NCBI GenBank assembly: GCA_903848645.1 | Contig: CAINGU010000048.1 | Span: forward strand, 56,827 to 120,826 | Length of the DNA: 64,000 nt | Origin: an uncultured cyanobacterium | GTDB taxonomy: Bacteria > Cyanobacteriota > Cyanobacteriia > Cyanobacteriales > Nostocaceae | Reading direction: 5' to 3' | In this document: piece by piece, positions 1-7,464 of the stretch | Numbering within the stretch: the stretch's first letter is position 1 | Layout of the letters: the number at the start of each line of letters is the position of its first letter | The notes under the pieces: model-generated | What the model was told of the DNA's origin: nothing | Seen by the model: the letters and a program-made list of their open reading frames with translations, nothing else | Database searches by the model: none | Program-made: the position numbers and the translations under genes

Positions 1-915
1 GAAAAAAAGATGTCTATAACGGCGAGTGGTTATTGGCAAGATAATATTAGGAAAAAGTGGAAATTTTTCTACAGTATTGAAGAGGAGAAAACTTATAATT
101 ACAATTATACCATAATATTAAGTATAGATGGACATCAATATAATTGGGATCAAGATCCACGTTTTAGAGATATATCCAAGATTCCTCAATCTTTAAAAAA
201 TACTATCTATTTAAAATTAATTGCCAGCAACCTTGCCAAAGCAGCTTACAGTGAAGAAATTACACCGAGAGTTGAGTTTGATGGTTCATTATTAGCACCA
301 ACCTTAGATTTTTTGCGTGATGAAGCTCCAGATAAATTTCAACTAATAGAAGAAAAGCTGAGTCGAATTGTCCCAAATGTCCGTAAAGTTGGCATCAAGC
401 GAGCAAAAGTTCCAGTCATTCGCAAACGTTTAATCGAAGTAGATGGTAAATCTATTTCCTATGAAGAAACTCAAGAAATGACAGGACAAGAAGTTATATT
501 AGACATGAATACAGGTGAACGTATTCCAGCCCATGCAATTAGCGAAGGAACAATGTTAACTTTAGGATTATTAACTGTATTAATGAATCCTAATCAACCT
601 AATTTAGTTTTATTAGATGATGTGGAACAGGGACTTCATCCTCAAGCACAACGTGAGTTAATGACTGTTTTTAAAGAAATCATTGCCGAAAATCCCAACC
701 TGCAAATTATTTTCTCTACTCATTCCCCTTATATTATTGATGCACTTGCTCCTTCTCAAGTTCACATCTTAAATAACAGTAAATCAGGTTTCACAATTGC
801 TAAACGTTTGGATGAACATCCTGATGTAGAATGGGCAAAGGAAACTTTAACAACTGGTGAATTTTGGGATGCTGAAGGTGAAGATTGGGTGCTAGAAGGA
901 GAAGTTAGTGATTGA
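1..915 (+). CDS. AAA ATPase of the RecF/OLD-like type, 5' end outside window
   Basis: The reading frame is open from the first base, so the ATG at position 10 is probably internal and the gene starts upstream of the window. The visible C-terminal 300 residues hold the second half of an ABC/SMC-type ATPase: a signature-like segment (AISEGTMLTLGLL, about residues 177-189 from that ATG), a Walker B strand ending LVLLDDVEQGLHP, and a switch histidine in STHSPYIID. This is the pattern of predicted ATP-binding proteins related to RecF and OLD nucleases (AAA_15/AAA_21). The Walker A motif is not visible. Such proteins often work with a nuclease encoded next door. Here the neighbour is only a fragment of a Uma2-type nuclease gene. 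Function is not known. Confidence 0.75.
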   Translation, partial: EKKMSITASGYWQDNIRKKWKFFYSIEEEKTYNYNYTIILSIDGHQYNWDQDPRFRDISKIPQSLKNTIYLKLIASNLAKAAYSEEITPRVEFDGSLLAPTLDFLRDEAPDKFQLIEEKLSRIVPNVRKVGIKRAKVPVIRKRLIEVDGKSISYEETQEMTGQEVILDMNTGERIPAHAISEGTMLTLGLLTVLMNPNQPNLVLLDDVEQGLHPQAQRELMTVFKEIIAENPNLQIIFSTHSPYIIDALAPSQVHILNNSKSGFTIAKRLDEHPDVEWAKETLTTGEFWDAEGEDWVLEGEVSD

Positions 916-1217
916 GTTTATTTAATGCCCGCAAATTTATCCAAAATCCTAAATTAATTATTGAAGTTCTTTCTCCTGGTACAAGCGGTAGAGATAGAGG
1001 AGAAAAATTCAGATATTATTTAACAATACCCAGTTTACAAGAATACATCTTAATTGATTCTGAAAAAATCTCCGTTGAAAGCTATTGTCGAAAAGAAGGA
1101 AGAATGTGGCTTTATTATCCCTACAATACTGGAGACATCATCACCCTATCAAGCATTGAATTTGAATTTCCGATAGAAATGCTTTATGATGGTGTGGGAT
1201 TGGAAACAGAAACATAA
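912..1217 (+). pseudogene. Uma2-family nuclease fragment, N-terminally truncated
   Basis: The 101-codon frame opens at a TTG overlapping the stop of the preceding ATPase gene and has no convincing start. It matches only the second half of a Uma2 (DUF820) protein: LIIEVLSPGTSGRDRGEKF followed by YLTIPSLQEYILID. The catalytic Glu of the PD-(D/E)XK fold is present, but the N-terminal half with the Pro-Asp motif is missing. Compare the full-length Uma2 gene at 2874-3449. It is most likely a remnant left by deletion, or by fusion of the ATPase 3' end to a Uma2 gene. Confidence 0.65.
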
Positions 1218-1278
1218 AATCACATTTCCCAAATAAATCTGATTAATGTCTGCTAAAATTTAATACCTTATTAAAATT

Positions 1279-1857
1279 ATGGCAAAGCGCAAAAAAAGCA
1301 ATCTTCAATGGATTAAAGAAACCCTAGAATTAAAACCTGATCATCACTGGGAAGGTCCTGATGATTATAAGATTTTTGTAGCTGGGAGAGGTGCGGTTCG
1401 CTTTAATGTTCCCCAAAATTGGGTATTTGAACCACAGGAAAAATCTTTCAAGTTCATGGATAAAAAACCACCTAATGATGATTGTTGTTTAGAGGTATCT
1501 TACAATCATTTACCTTCTAATGACTGGACATTGTTTCCCCTCAAAAACACTTTAAAAAAAATCATGGAAGATGATAGCCGTGATGTCATTGAAAGGGGAG
1601 AAGTGATTACTGTTAAGCGACAAACAGCCAAAATTATGTGGTGTGAAATTAAATTTATTGATACTCAAACAGAACCCAGGGAAGCTTTTTCGCGGACTTG
1701 TGTGGGTTTAGGTTCAAATATTCAATGTTTGATTACTTTTGATTATTGGGCAGATCAAGCAGAGCAATTAATACCGATTTGGGATGAAGTTATGCGGAGT
1801 TTGACACTAGGATTATATATCAGAGATCCGAGAACTGGTTTAGCTTTCCCAGATTAA
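1279..1857 (+). CDS. conserved cyanobacterial protein of unknown function
   Basis: This 192-residue soluble protein is not assigned to a function. It starts with a basic stretch (MAKRKKSN) and has no signal peptide or membrane segment. It has a mixed alpha/beta appearance with a Trp- and Cys-rich middle and ends in LGLYIRDPRTGLAFPD. The last 19 codons recur as an isolated remnant at 3591-3650, so a second copy once lay nearby. It is separated from the upstream Uma2 remnant by 61 bp and reads in the same direction. Confidence 0.65.
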   Translation: MAKRKKSNLQWIKETLELKPDHHWEGPDDYKIFVAGRGAVRFNVPQNWVFEPQEKSFKFMDKKPPNDDCCLEVSYNHLPSNDWTLFPLKNTLKKIMEDDSRDVIERGEVITVKRQTAKIMWCEIKFIDTQTEPREAFSRTCVGLGSNIQCLITFDYWADQAEQLIPIWDEVMRSLTLGLYIRDPRTGLAFPD

Positions 1858-1917
1858 GTAAGTGGGCGTTAAAAAATATAATATAAACCTAACCCCCCAA
1901 CCCCCTTCCCTACCTCT

Positions 1918-2033
1918 CCGCTTCCCTCTCCTCTTAGGAGAGGGAAGCGGAAAGACTTTTGTTAGCTGGAAGGGGGAGTCAAAGCCTCTCCAGTATTAAG
2001 AGTTATTCCTTTTCCCTCTCCTTGTAGGAGAGG
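1918..2033. repeat. C-rich intergenic repeat with two perfect hairpins
   Basis: The 395-bp gap between 1857 and the cyclophilin start contains a C-rich stretch (about 1890-1920) and two perfect inverted repeats. The first has a 14-bp stem at 1918-1931 and 1937-1950 with loop TCTTA. The second has CCTCTCC at 2015-2021 paired with GGAGAGG at 2027-2033 and loop TTGTA. The shared CCCTCTCC/GGAGAGGG core marks a dispersed hairpin repeat of the kind common in Nostoc-type genomes. There is no T-tract, so it is not a classical terminator. Confidence 0.7.
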
Positions 2034-2252
2034 TTTGGAGAGAGGTTTTATATTTAATTGTGCCAAGCTACTTAAAATGCCGATAAAATAACCTCGGCTT
2101 GAGTTTTTGCATTACAAGTGGAGGTTGTTGATTTGACAGTAGGTAATGCGGATTTGGGTTAATTGTGGATTTTTGTGAAGATTATTGCCAATATTTTAGG
2201 TACACTAGAAGCGACAAAGCAACCTATTACAAAGATTAGTAATTCAATATTC

Positions 2253-2768
2253 ATGGCAAATCCCACCGCAACTCTTGAAACTTCCCTTGGTACTATTACT
2301 CTTGAGCTATTCACCGATGTTATGCCCATAACGGCGGGAAATTTCATCAAATTGGCCAAAAGTGGGTTTTATGATGGTCTGCATTTCCACCGTGTAATTA
2401 AAAACTTCATGGTGCAGTTTGGTTGTCCTCACAGTAAAGATCCTAGCTCTCCTCGTGCGGGTACAGGCAATAGTCCCGATGGTTGCATTCAAGATGAGCA
2501 TCCCGAAGACGGGAAACTTTCTAACGAACCAGGAACTGTATCTATGGCCAATACGGGGGCCCCTAATAGTGGCAGTTGCCAGTTCTTCATCAATACTGTC
2601 CACAACGACTACTTGGATTGGTTCACACCCAGTCCATCTAAGCATCCTGTTTTCGGTCGGGTTACTGAAGGGATGGATGTATTGAAAGCCATTGAAACCA
2701 CACCAACCGGACCTGGCGATCGCCCCAAAACACCTGTTAAAATGATCAAAGTGACTATCAACGAATAA
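2253..2768 (+). CDS. cyclophilin-type peptidyl-prolyl cis-trans isomerase
   Basis: This 171-residue single-domain cyclophilin catalyses cis-trans isomerisation of Xaa-Pro bonds. The family core is visible: [27 protein letters not shown], the Gly-Thr-Gly stretch, and GSCQFFINT before the loop containing the ligand-binding Trp. No signal peptide is seen, so it is probably cytosolic. The frame can be extended 30 codons upstream to a TTG, but the ATG at 2253 gives the normal cyclophilin N-terminus ([20 protein letters not shown]). A perfect hairpin follows the stop. If the nifD-element reading is right, this housekeeping-type enzyme is cargo on excisable DNA. Confidence 0.9.
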   Translation: MANPTATLETSLGTITLELFTDVMPITAGNFIKLAKSGFYDGLHFHRVIKNFMVQFGCPHSKDPSSPRAGTGNSPDGCIQDEHPEDGKLSNEPGTVSMANTGAPNSGSCQFFINTVHNDYLDWFTPSPSKHPVFGRVTEGMDVLKAIETTPTGPGDRPKTPVKMIKVTINE

Positions 2769-2780
2769 AATCAAGGATTA

Positions 2781-2800
2781 GTGCGGAGGTTTCTCCGCAC
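2781..2800 (+). terminator. hairpin after the cyclophilin gene
   Basis: GTGCGGAG and CTCCGCAC form a perfect 8-bp stem with a GTTT loop, 12 bp after the cyclophilin stop codon. There is no T-run, so it may be a transcript-end or mRNA-stability hairpin rather than a classical intrinsic terminator. Confidence 0.5.
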
Positions 2801-2873
2801 ACCGTTATCTTCAGGCACAATCCCATGTTTTTCATTAAATAATTTCATACAAAAACTAATCCGATAAAACAAA

Positions 2874-3449
2874 CTAACCTTGAGTTTCTTCTTCAGTAAA
2901 AATAGGAGGCCATAATTCAGAAACAGCTAATTCCCAACCTGGAAAGAGTTCTGGTAAAGTTAAAATATCGCCATTATTTAAAATAGTTGGTTCACCTTGA
3001 TGACGATAAACTGTTACAGTTTCTTCATCAGGATCAATTACAATTCCAATAATTGCACCCAAATTAATAAAATTGAGAATTTTAGTAACTAAAGGTTTAA
3101 TTCTATCACTTTGAGATTTAATTTCTACTACTAAATCTGGCACAAGTTCCCCAAAATAACGGGGACTTTGACGTAACCTTGCAGCCCGCACAAAAGAAAC
3201 ATCTGGTGCGGTGAGATTGCTATCAGGTAAAATAAAACCACCAGCAGAATCAAATACTCTTCCTAAACGACGAGGATAAACCCAGTTAGCTAATAGTCGG
3301 CTAAAAAGAATACCAACTTCACTAGATACGATATCTGATGGACCCACGATAGAAATTCTCCCGTTTGTTAACTCAACATCATAATCTAAACCGGCTTCAC
3401 TAAAAGCGGTTTGCACTTGTTCTACATCTTTAATTGTCATAATTAACAT
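2874..3449 (-). CDS. Uma2-family (DUF820) putative endonuclease
   Basis: This 191-residue protein is a full-length Uma2/DUF820 member with a predicted PD-(D/E)XK nuclease fold. The motif residues are in TAPDVSFVRAARL (Pro-Asp) and PDLVVEIKSQSD (Glu-Ile-Lys), about 30 residues apart as in the family. Uma2 genes are abundant in multicellular cyanobacteria and their biological role is unsettled. The start at 3449 (MLIMTIKD) or the internal ATG three codons later are both possible. It is convergent to the cyclophilin gene and is intact, unlike the fragment at 912-1217. Confidence 0.85.
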   Translation of the reverse strand: MLIMTIKDVEQVQTAFSEAGLDYDVELTNGRISIVGPSDIVSSEVGILFSRLLANWVYPRRLGRVFDSAGGFILPDSNLTAPDVSFVRAARLRQSPRYFGELVPDLVVEIKSQSDRIKPLVTKILNFINLGAIIGIVIDPDEETVTVYRHQGEPTILNNGDILTLPELFPGWELAVSELWPPIFTEEETQG

Positions 3450-3590
3450 AAAATCATCCTCCTAATATACAGAATTTAGTTAACTAATATTTTACACCAT
3501 TTGTCTGATAGCGTAGCGTTGGGCAAGCCATATCAGGATATCCAGAATTTTAGGATTTATTTACCCTTATTGTTATACGATTGCCCGTAG

Positions 3591-3650
3591 AGTTTGATAT
3601 TGGGATTATATATTAGAGATCCTAGCACCGGTTTAGTTTTCCCTGATTGA
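3591..3650 (+). pseudogene. 3' remnant of a paralogue of the 1279-1857 gene
   Basis: Nineteen codons and a stop read SLILGLYIRDPSTGLVFPD, almost the same as the end of the protein encoded at 1279-1857 (LTLGLYIRDPRTGLAFPD). No related sequence is seen upstream; the flanking DNA is an AGGAT-type repeat (3531-3559). It is the tail of a lost second copy. The rest of the 309-bp gap between 3450 and 3758 holds that repeat and no further coding signal. Confidence 0.75.
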
Positions 3651-3758
3651 AGTCCGTAGATATAATATGGATGAGGGAAAATGATATCAAGGAAAGTTGC
3701 ATTGCTACTGAATTCGTGATTCAAATCCCAGTTAACCAGTCAAGGGAAAACAAAAATC

Positions 3759-5045
3759 ATGATTTCAGCCGCAGGGGATATTGACAAGCATCAAGAAACA
3801 GAAGAAGCTCTCAGAGATTCTCAAATAGAATTACTAGCGTTGTTCAATGCTATCCAGGATGTAATTCTGGTTGTCAGTGCAGAGGGAAGATACTTAAAAG
3901 TTGCCCCTAGTAGCGCCCCTTCATTATACAAGCCCTCTGAGGAAATACTCGGAAAAACTATACACGAGGTTTTACCTTCCGCTTTTGCTGATTATTGCTA
4001 CGATTGTATTCAGAAGACACTCGCTACCAAGAAAACTGTCACAATAGAATATAGCTTACCTATTGATGATCAGGAAGTTTGGTTTGAGGCTAGTATTGCA
4101 CCTATGGGAGAGAATAATGTAGTTATCGTAGCGAGAGATATTAATGATCGCAAACGTCTAGAAGATCAATTACGTCAACAAGCAGAAGATTTAGCACAAA
4201 CTCTTCAAGAACTTAAACGTACCCAAGCCCAGATGATTCATTCAGAAAAAATGTCAAGTTTGGGACAATTGGTAGCAGGAGTAGCTCACGAAATTAATAA
4301 CCCTGTAAATTTTATTCATGGTAATATTACTCCTCTCCATGAATATATTCAAGACCTTTTAAGATTAATTGAATTATATCAAAAATACGACGTTGACAAT
4401 CACCCAGAAATTCAGGAACTTATAGATGAGATTGATTTGGAATATATCAAAGAAGATTTACCAAAAACTCTTAATTCTATGAATGTTGGTACTGAGCGAA
4501 TTCGGCAAATTGTTCTATCTCTGCGGAGTTTTTCTCGCATGGATGAAGCAGATTTTAAAGAGGTGGATATTCACGCAGGCATTAATAGCACATTAATGAT
4601 TTTAAAACGTCGTCTTCAAGATATTGAAGTGATTACAGACTATGGTAAATTACCTTTGGTAGAATGCTACGCTGGAGAACTTAATCAGGTATTTATGAAT
4701 ATTCTGGTAAATGGGATTGATGCTATAGAACAACGAAATTCTCAACTGACATTAGCAGAAATTCAAGCCAATCCTGGAAAGATTCACGTGCGAACTGAGC
4801 TAGTTAATTCTCAGTGGCTAGAAATAGCGATCGCAGATAACGGAATCGGTATGAATGAGCAAGTTCAAAAACAGATGATGAATCCATTTTTCACCACTAA
4901 ACCTGTTGGGAAAGGAACGGGTTTAGGAATGTCTATCAGTTATCAAATCATCACGGAAAGACATAGAGGGAAACTACATTGTCACTCAATTCCCGGTAAA
5001 GGGACAGAGTTTGTTATTCAAATTCCTATTCATCAAGGAAAATAG
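3759..5045 (+). CDS. PAS-domain sensor histidine kinase
   Basis: This 428-residue soluble kinase would autophosphorylate on histidine and pass phosphate to a response regulator. An N-terminal PAS domain (about 22-130, ending DINDRKRLEDQL) is followed by a coiled coil (132-165) and a HisKA-like region with the phospho-accepting His in LVAGVAHEINNPVNFIHGN (about 172-190). The ATPase domain shows an N box (NQVFMNILVNGIDAIE), G1 (IADNGIGM) and G2 (GKGTGLGMSISYQI). No membrane segment or adjacent response-regulator gene is present, so it is an orphan kinase with an unknown signal. The original N-terminus may have been longer, since the coding region begins abruptly just before the PAS domain. Confidence 0.88.
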   Translation: MISAAGDIDKHQETEEALRDSQIELLALFNAIQDVILVVSAEGRYLKVAPSSAPSLYKPSEEILGKTIHEVLPSAFADYCYDCIQKTLATKKTVTIEYSLPIDDQEVWFEASIAPMGENNVVIVARDINDRKRLEDQLRQQAEDLAQTLQELKRTQAQMIHSEKMSSLGQLVAGVAHEINNPVNFIHGNITPLHEYIQDLLRLIELYQKYDVDNHPEIQELIDEIDLEYIKEDLPKTLNSMNVGTERIRQIVLSLRSFSRMDEADFKEVDIHAGINSTLMILKRRLQDIEVITDYGKLPLVECYAGELNQVFMNILVNGIDAIEQRNSQLTLAEIQANPGKIHVRTELVNSQWLEIAIADNGIGMNEQVQKQMMNPFFTTKPVGKGTGLGMSISYQIITERHRGKLHCHSIPGKGTEFVIQIPIHQGK

Positions 5046-5100
5046 AGCAAAATTTTATTAATTGTAGTATTTGTCAGAAATGGCTAACGCCTCCCGTCAG

Positions 5101-5138
5101 GGATACAGGATATCCAGGATTTTAGGATTTACAGGATG
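5101..5138 (+). repeat. AGGAT-phased dispersed repeat
   Basis: A 38-bp stretch repeats AGGAT about every 9-10 bp (GATACAGGATATCCAGGATT and onward). The same motif forms the ends of the MITE-like elements near 28.4 and 30.3 kb and recurs in part at 3531-3559. Confidence 0.7.
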
Positions 5139-5223
5139 TAATTGATTATTTTTTCAACTTATGTTATGTATCCAATATATCTGTAATCAGCTTTATCCAA
5201 AATTGAATGGAGTTTATATATCT

Positions 5224-6309
5224 ATGATAAACCAACAAAATACCAGTAATAAAGTTATTCAAGAACTACAAAACCAAGTTAGCGAAAAAATCATCGCTTC
5301 TTTTGATATGGTTGCACAAGATAGAAGTAATTATTTTACTAAAAATCCTTATCAACATCAAAGACCTTCCATAGAATCAGCTAATTCAATTGTCAATGGC
5401 TATGCAAAACGGAATGGAGGGATATCAGTAGCAGCTAATTTAGTACCAGGTCTATTGGGAATATTAGCAGTTGCTCCAGAAATTATCACAGTCATGCGAA
5501 ACCAAATTGCCATGATTTATGATGTGGGTGTAGCTTATGACAAGCAGCAATATTTAAACAAAGAACTATTAGCAGGTGTCTTGATTTCTTCATTGGGTAC
5601 AAGATTAATTACCCCCGGCATAAATGCAGTAGCAAATAGAGTTATTATTGCTCAAGGTAGTAAAATTATCGCTAGAAAAGTAAGCACGCCAATATTTCAA
5701 GACATGGCTCGTTGGATAGCAGGAAAATATGCTCAACAGGTATTGAAATCAAGTGTTAGTAAATATTTACCTGTAGTTGGTTCTACTGCTATGGGTTTAT
5801 GGTCAGCCTATTCAACTAAACAAGTAGGTAATAAGTCTATTCAAATATTTGAAAAAGAAATTGAGATATTAGATGAGACTCAATCATTAAGTGAATCTAG
5901 CATTGAATATACTGATAATCTTTTTCCTACATCTGACATAGAAGTAAATAATATAACAGGAGAAAGACTAGAATTATTAAAGATTAAAACTCTGATTAAT
6001 TTAATGAAAGTTGATGGTAGTATTGAGCCTCAAGAGAAAGAATATCTCAAGACGATTATTACTAATGCTAATTTAACATCGGCAGAAATTCAGGAAATCA
6101 AAAATTTATTATCTTGTCAAAAAATAGAAGTAGATTATTCATTAATAGCTAAATATCCCGATGATGCTTTAGGTTTATTAATTGATTTAATCGCACTTGC
6201 AAAGCGTGATGGTGATTTTCACATAACGGAAAAAATGTACATTAAGCAAGTGGGAAAGTTAATGGGATTTTCTGAGGTAGATGTTGCAGAACTGATGTTA
6301 GCTTATTAA
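5224..6309 (+). CDS. EcsC/TerB-like protein of unknown function
   Basis: The ATG at 5224 (MINQQNTSNK) is preferred because a GGAG sits 11 bp upstream; the frame stays open to 5161. The 361-residue product has a hydrophobic, glycine-rich middle (SVAANLVPGLLGILAVAPEIITVMRNQ and KYLPVVGSTAMGLWSAYSTK), as in membrane-associated EcsC-like proteins. The C-terminal 110 residues (LINLMKVDGSIEPQEKEYLK, then LIALAKRDGDFHITEKMYI) have the two repeated acidic-helix motifs of a TerB domain. TerB domains are metal-binding helical modules linked to tellurite resistance and stress or phage-response systems. No other ter genes are adjacent. The function is inferred only at domain level. Confidence 0.7.
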   Translation: MINQQNTSNKVIQELQNQVSEKIIASFDMVAQDRSNYFTKNPYQHQRPSIESANSIVNGYAKRNGGISVAANLVPGLLGILAVAPEIITVMRNQIAMIYDVGVAYDKQQYLNKELLAGVLISSLGTRLITPGINAVANRVIIAQGSKIIARKVSTPIFQDMARWIAGKYAQQVLKSSVSKYLPVVGSTAMGLWSAYSTKQVGNKSIQIFEKEIEILDETQSLSESSIEYTDNLFPTSDIEVNNITGERLELLKIKTLINLMKVDGSIEPQEKEYLKTIITNANLTSAEIQEIKNLLSCQKIEVDYSLIAKYPDDALGLLIDLIALAKRDGDFHITEKMYIKQVGKLMGFSEVDVAELMLAY

Positions 6310-6315
6310 AACTTC

Positions 6316-6379
6316 AGTAGGGTGCATCAGACAGATAACCTAGTAAAAAAAGATAAATTAAAAATCTGACGTACCCTAA
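6316..6379. repeat. 64-bp hairpin repeat, copy 1
   Basis: The sequence begins AGTAGGGTGCATC and ends near ACCCTA, with a nearly palindromic interior (AAAAAAGAT...AAAAATCT). A second copy lies at 7195-7262. The two flank the gene pair 6499-7180. Confidence 0.7.
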
Positions 6380-6412
6380 AGTTATAAAATAATACAAACC
6401 TTAAACATTAAT

Positions 6413-6448
6413 GATAGCGATTCCTACGGAGCGCTTGCGCTATCGCAC
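6413..6448. repeat. GCGATTCCTACGGAGCGC dispersed palindromic repeat
   Basis: GATAGCG (6413-6419) pairs with CGCTATC (6438-6444) around TTCCTACGGAGCGCTTG. Related copies occur at 11047-11112, 14092-14169 and 14831-14972. It is a dispersed cyanobacterial repeat between genes. Confidence 0.7.
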
Positions 6449-6498
6449 TTTCCCAAATATTCAATGATAAAATCAAGAAAACTCAAGATAATTTACCA

Positions 6499-6747
6499 AT
6501 GACAACTACACTAGTTAAACCGTCCCAATTACTACCTGAAGGAATCTGCATCAAGCATATCAACAACCTCATGCTATTCAAATTTACCGATAAGCTAGGT
6601 GAACGGATGCAAGAACTGCTTGATAAAAACAAACTGAATACCCTTACCCCAGAGGAAGCAATAGAATTAGAGGCTATAGGGGAACTTGACGACATCTTCA
6701 GTTATATTAACGCTGCTGTTGCTGCTCAAGACCATGCCCATTCCTAA
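6499..6747 (+). CDS. small conserved protein paired with an HNH nuclease
   Basis: This 82-residue acidic protein (MTTTLVKPSQLLPEGICIKH...) has no signal or membrane segment and a helical middle rich in Glu and Leu (LDKNKLNTLTPEEAIELEAIGELDDIF). Its stop lies 14 bp inside the HNH nuclease gene, so the two are translationally coupled. That layout suggests a regulator or partner of the nuclease, possibly an antitoxin-like protein, but no homology proves it. Confidence 0.7.
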   Translation: MTTTLVKPSQLLPEGICIKHINNLMLFKFTDKLGERMQELLDKNKLNTLTPEEAIELEAIGELDDIFSYINAAVAAQDHAHS

Positions 6748-7180
6748 AACTCTTTATCAGCAGGTCAGACAACGCGCTCAATGTCGCTGCGAATACTGTC
6801 ACTACCCTGAACTTCTCAGCACAGCACCTCTTTCTATTGACCATTTGCAACCTCAATCTCTGGGAGGTACGGATAATTTCGATAATCTTGCTCTGGCCTG
6901 TCGTCGTTGCAATGAAAGACGCTACAACTTTACTACTGGTATTAATCCTGATACGGGAAAAGAAACTCCCTTGTTTAATCCCCGTCAGCAAATCTGGTCT
7001 GAACACTTCATCTGGAAATCTGACGGCTTATGTATTATTGGTACTACTCCTACGGGACGTGCAACCTGCGAACGTCTTGATCTAAATGATGAACGTCGTG
7101 GAGAAAAATTCATTCAGAAATCTCGACAACGATGGGTTGAAAGTGGTCTACATCCTCCTGAAGATGATCCACAAGAATGA
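6734..7180 (+). CDS. HNH endonuclease
   Basis: The product is 148 residues from the ATG at 6734 (MPIPKTLYQQVRQRAQ); the upstream in-frame start at 6686 would add a shadow of the neighbouring gene. It has the HNH fold: CEYCHYPELL supplies the first zinc-binding Cys pair, LSIDHLQPQSLGG the catalytic His, DNLALACRRCNERR the Asn and second Cys pair. HNH proteins are metal-dependent nucleases. Stand-alone copies like this are widespread in cyanobacteria, with unknown targets. It overlaps the 6499-6747 gene by 14 bp, and the pair is bracketed by two hairpin repeats. Confidence 0.88.
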   Translation: MPIPKTLYQQVRQRAQCRCEYCHYPELLSTAPLSIDHLQPQSLGGTDNFDNLALACRRCNERRYNFTTGINPDTGKETPLFNPRQQIWSEHFIWKSDGLCIIGTTPTGRATCERLDLNDERRGEKFIQKSRQRWVESGLHPPEDDPQE

Positions 7181-7194
7181 TGGAAAAAATAGTT

Positions 7195-7262
7195 AGTAGG
7201 GTACATTGGACAAATAATCTAATTAGAAAAAGATCAATTAAAAATCTAACAGACCCTACTAT
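7195..7262. repeat. hairpin repeat, copy 2
   Basis: AGTAGGGTACATTGGAC at the left and GACCCTACTA at the right make terminal inverted repeats around AGAAAAAGATCAATTAAAAATCT. It matches the copy at 6316-6379 over almost its whole length. Beyond it (7265-7464) is AT-rich DNA with an 11-bp tandem repeat (TTTAAGCCAAA twice, about 7313-7335) and no gene. Confidence 0.7.
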
Positions 7263-7464
7263 TTAGTCTAATAAAATTCCCAATAAAAAAGTTTTCTATT
7301 TAACATTCTTGATTTAAGCCAAATTTAAGCCAAACTTAAAAACTAGACTGAATAAGACTTTTACTACTTGCAGTTATCCACAAACAATGTTATTATCAAA
7401 CATAATAAAATCCATTTAGGCTAAAAATTCAACTCTCTCAATTCCCCAACTAAAAAACCTCAAA

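Noticed and set aside
2307..2774. Long minus-strand frame opposite the cyclophilin gene
   Set aside because: It is antisense to a clear cyclophilin and shows no family pattern.
7374..7382. Perfect DnaA-box sequence TTATCCACA near the nifD-element border
   Set aside because: A single 9-bp match in AT-rich DNA, with no cluster of boxes or replication genes, is expected by chance.
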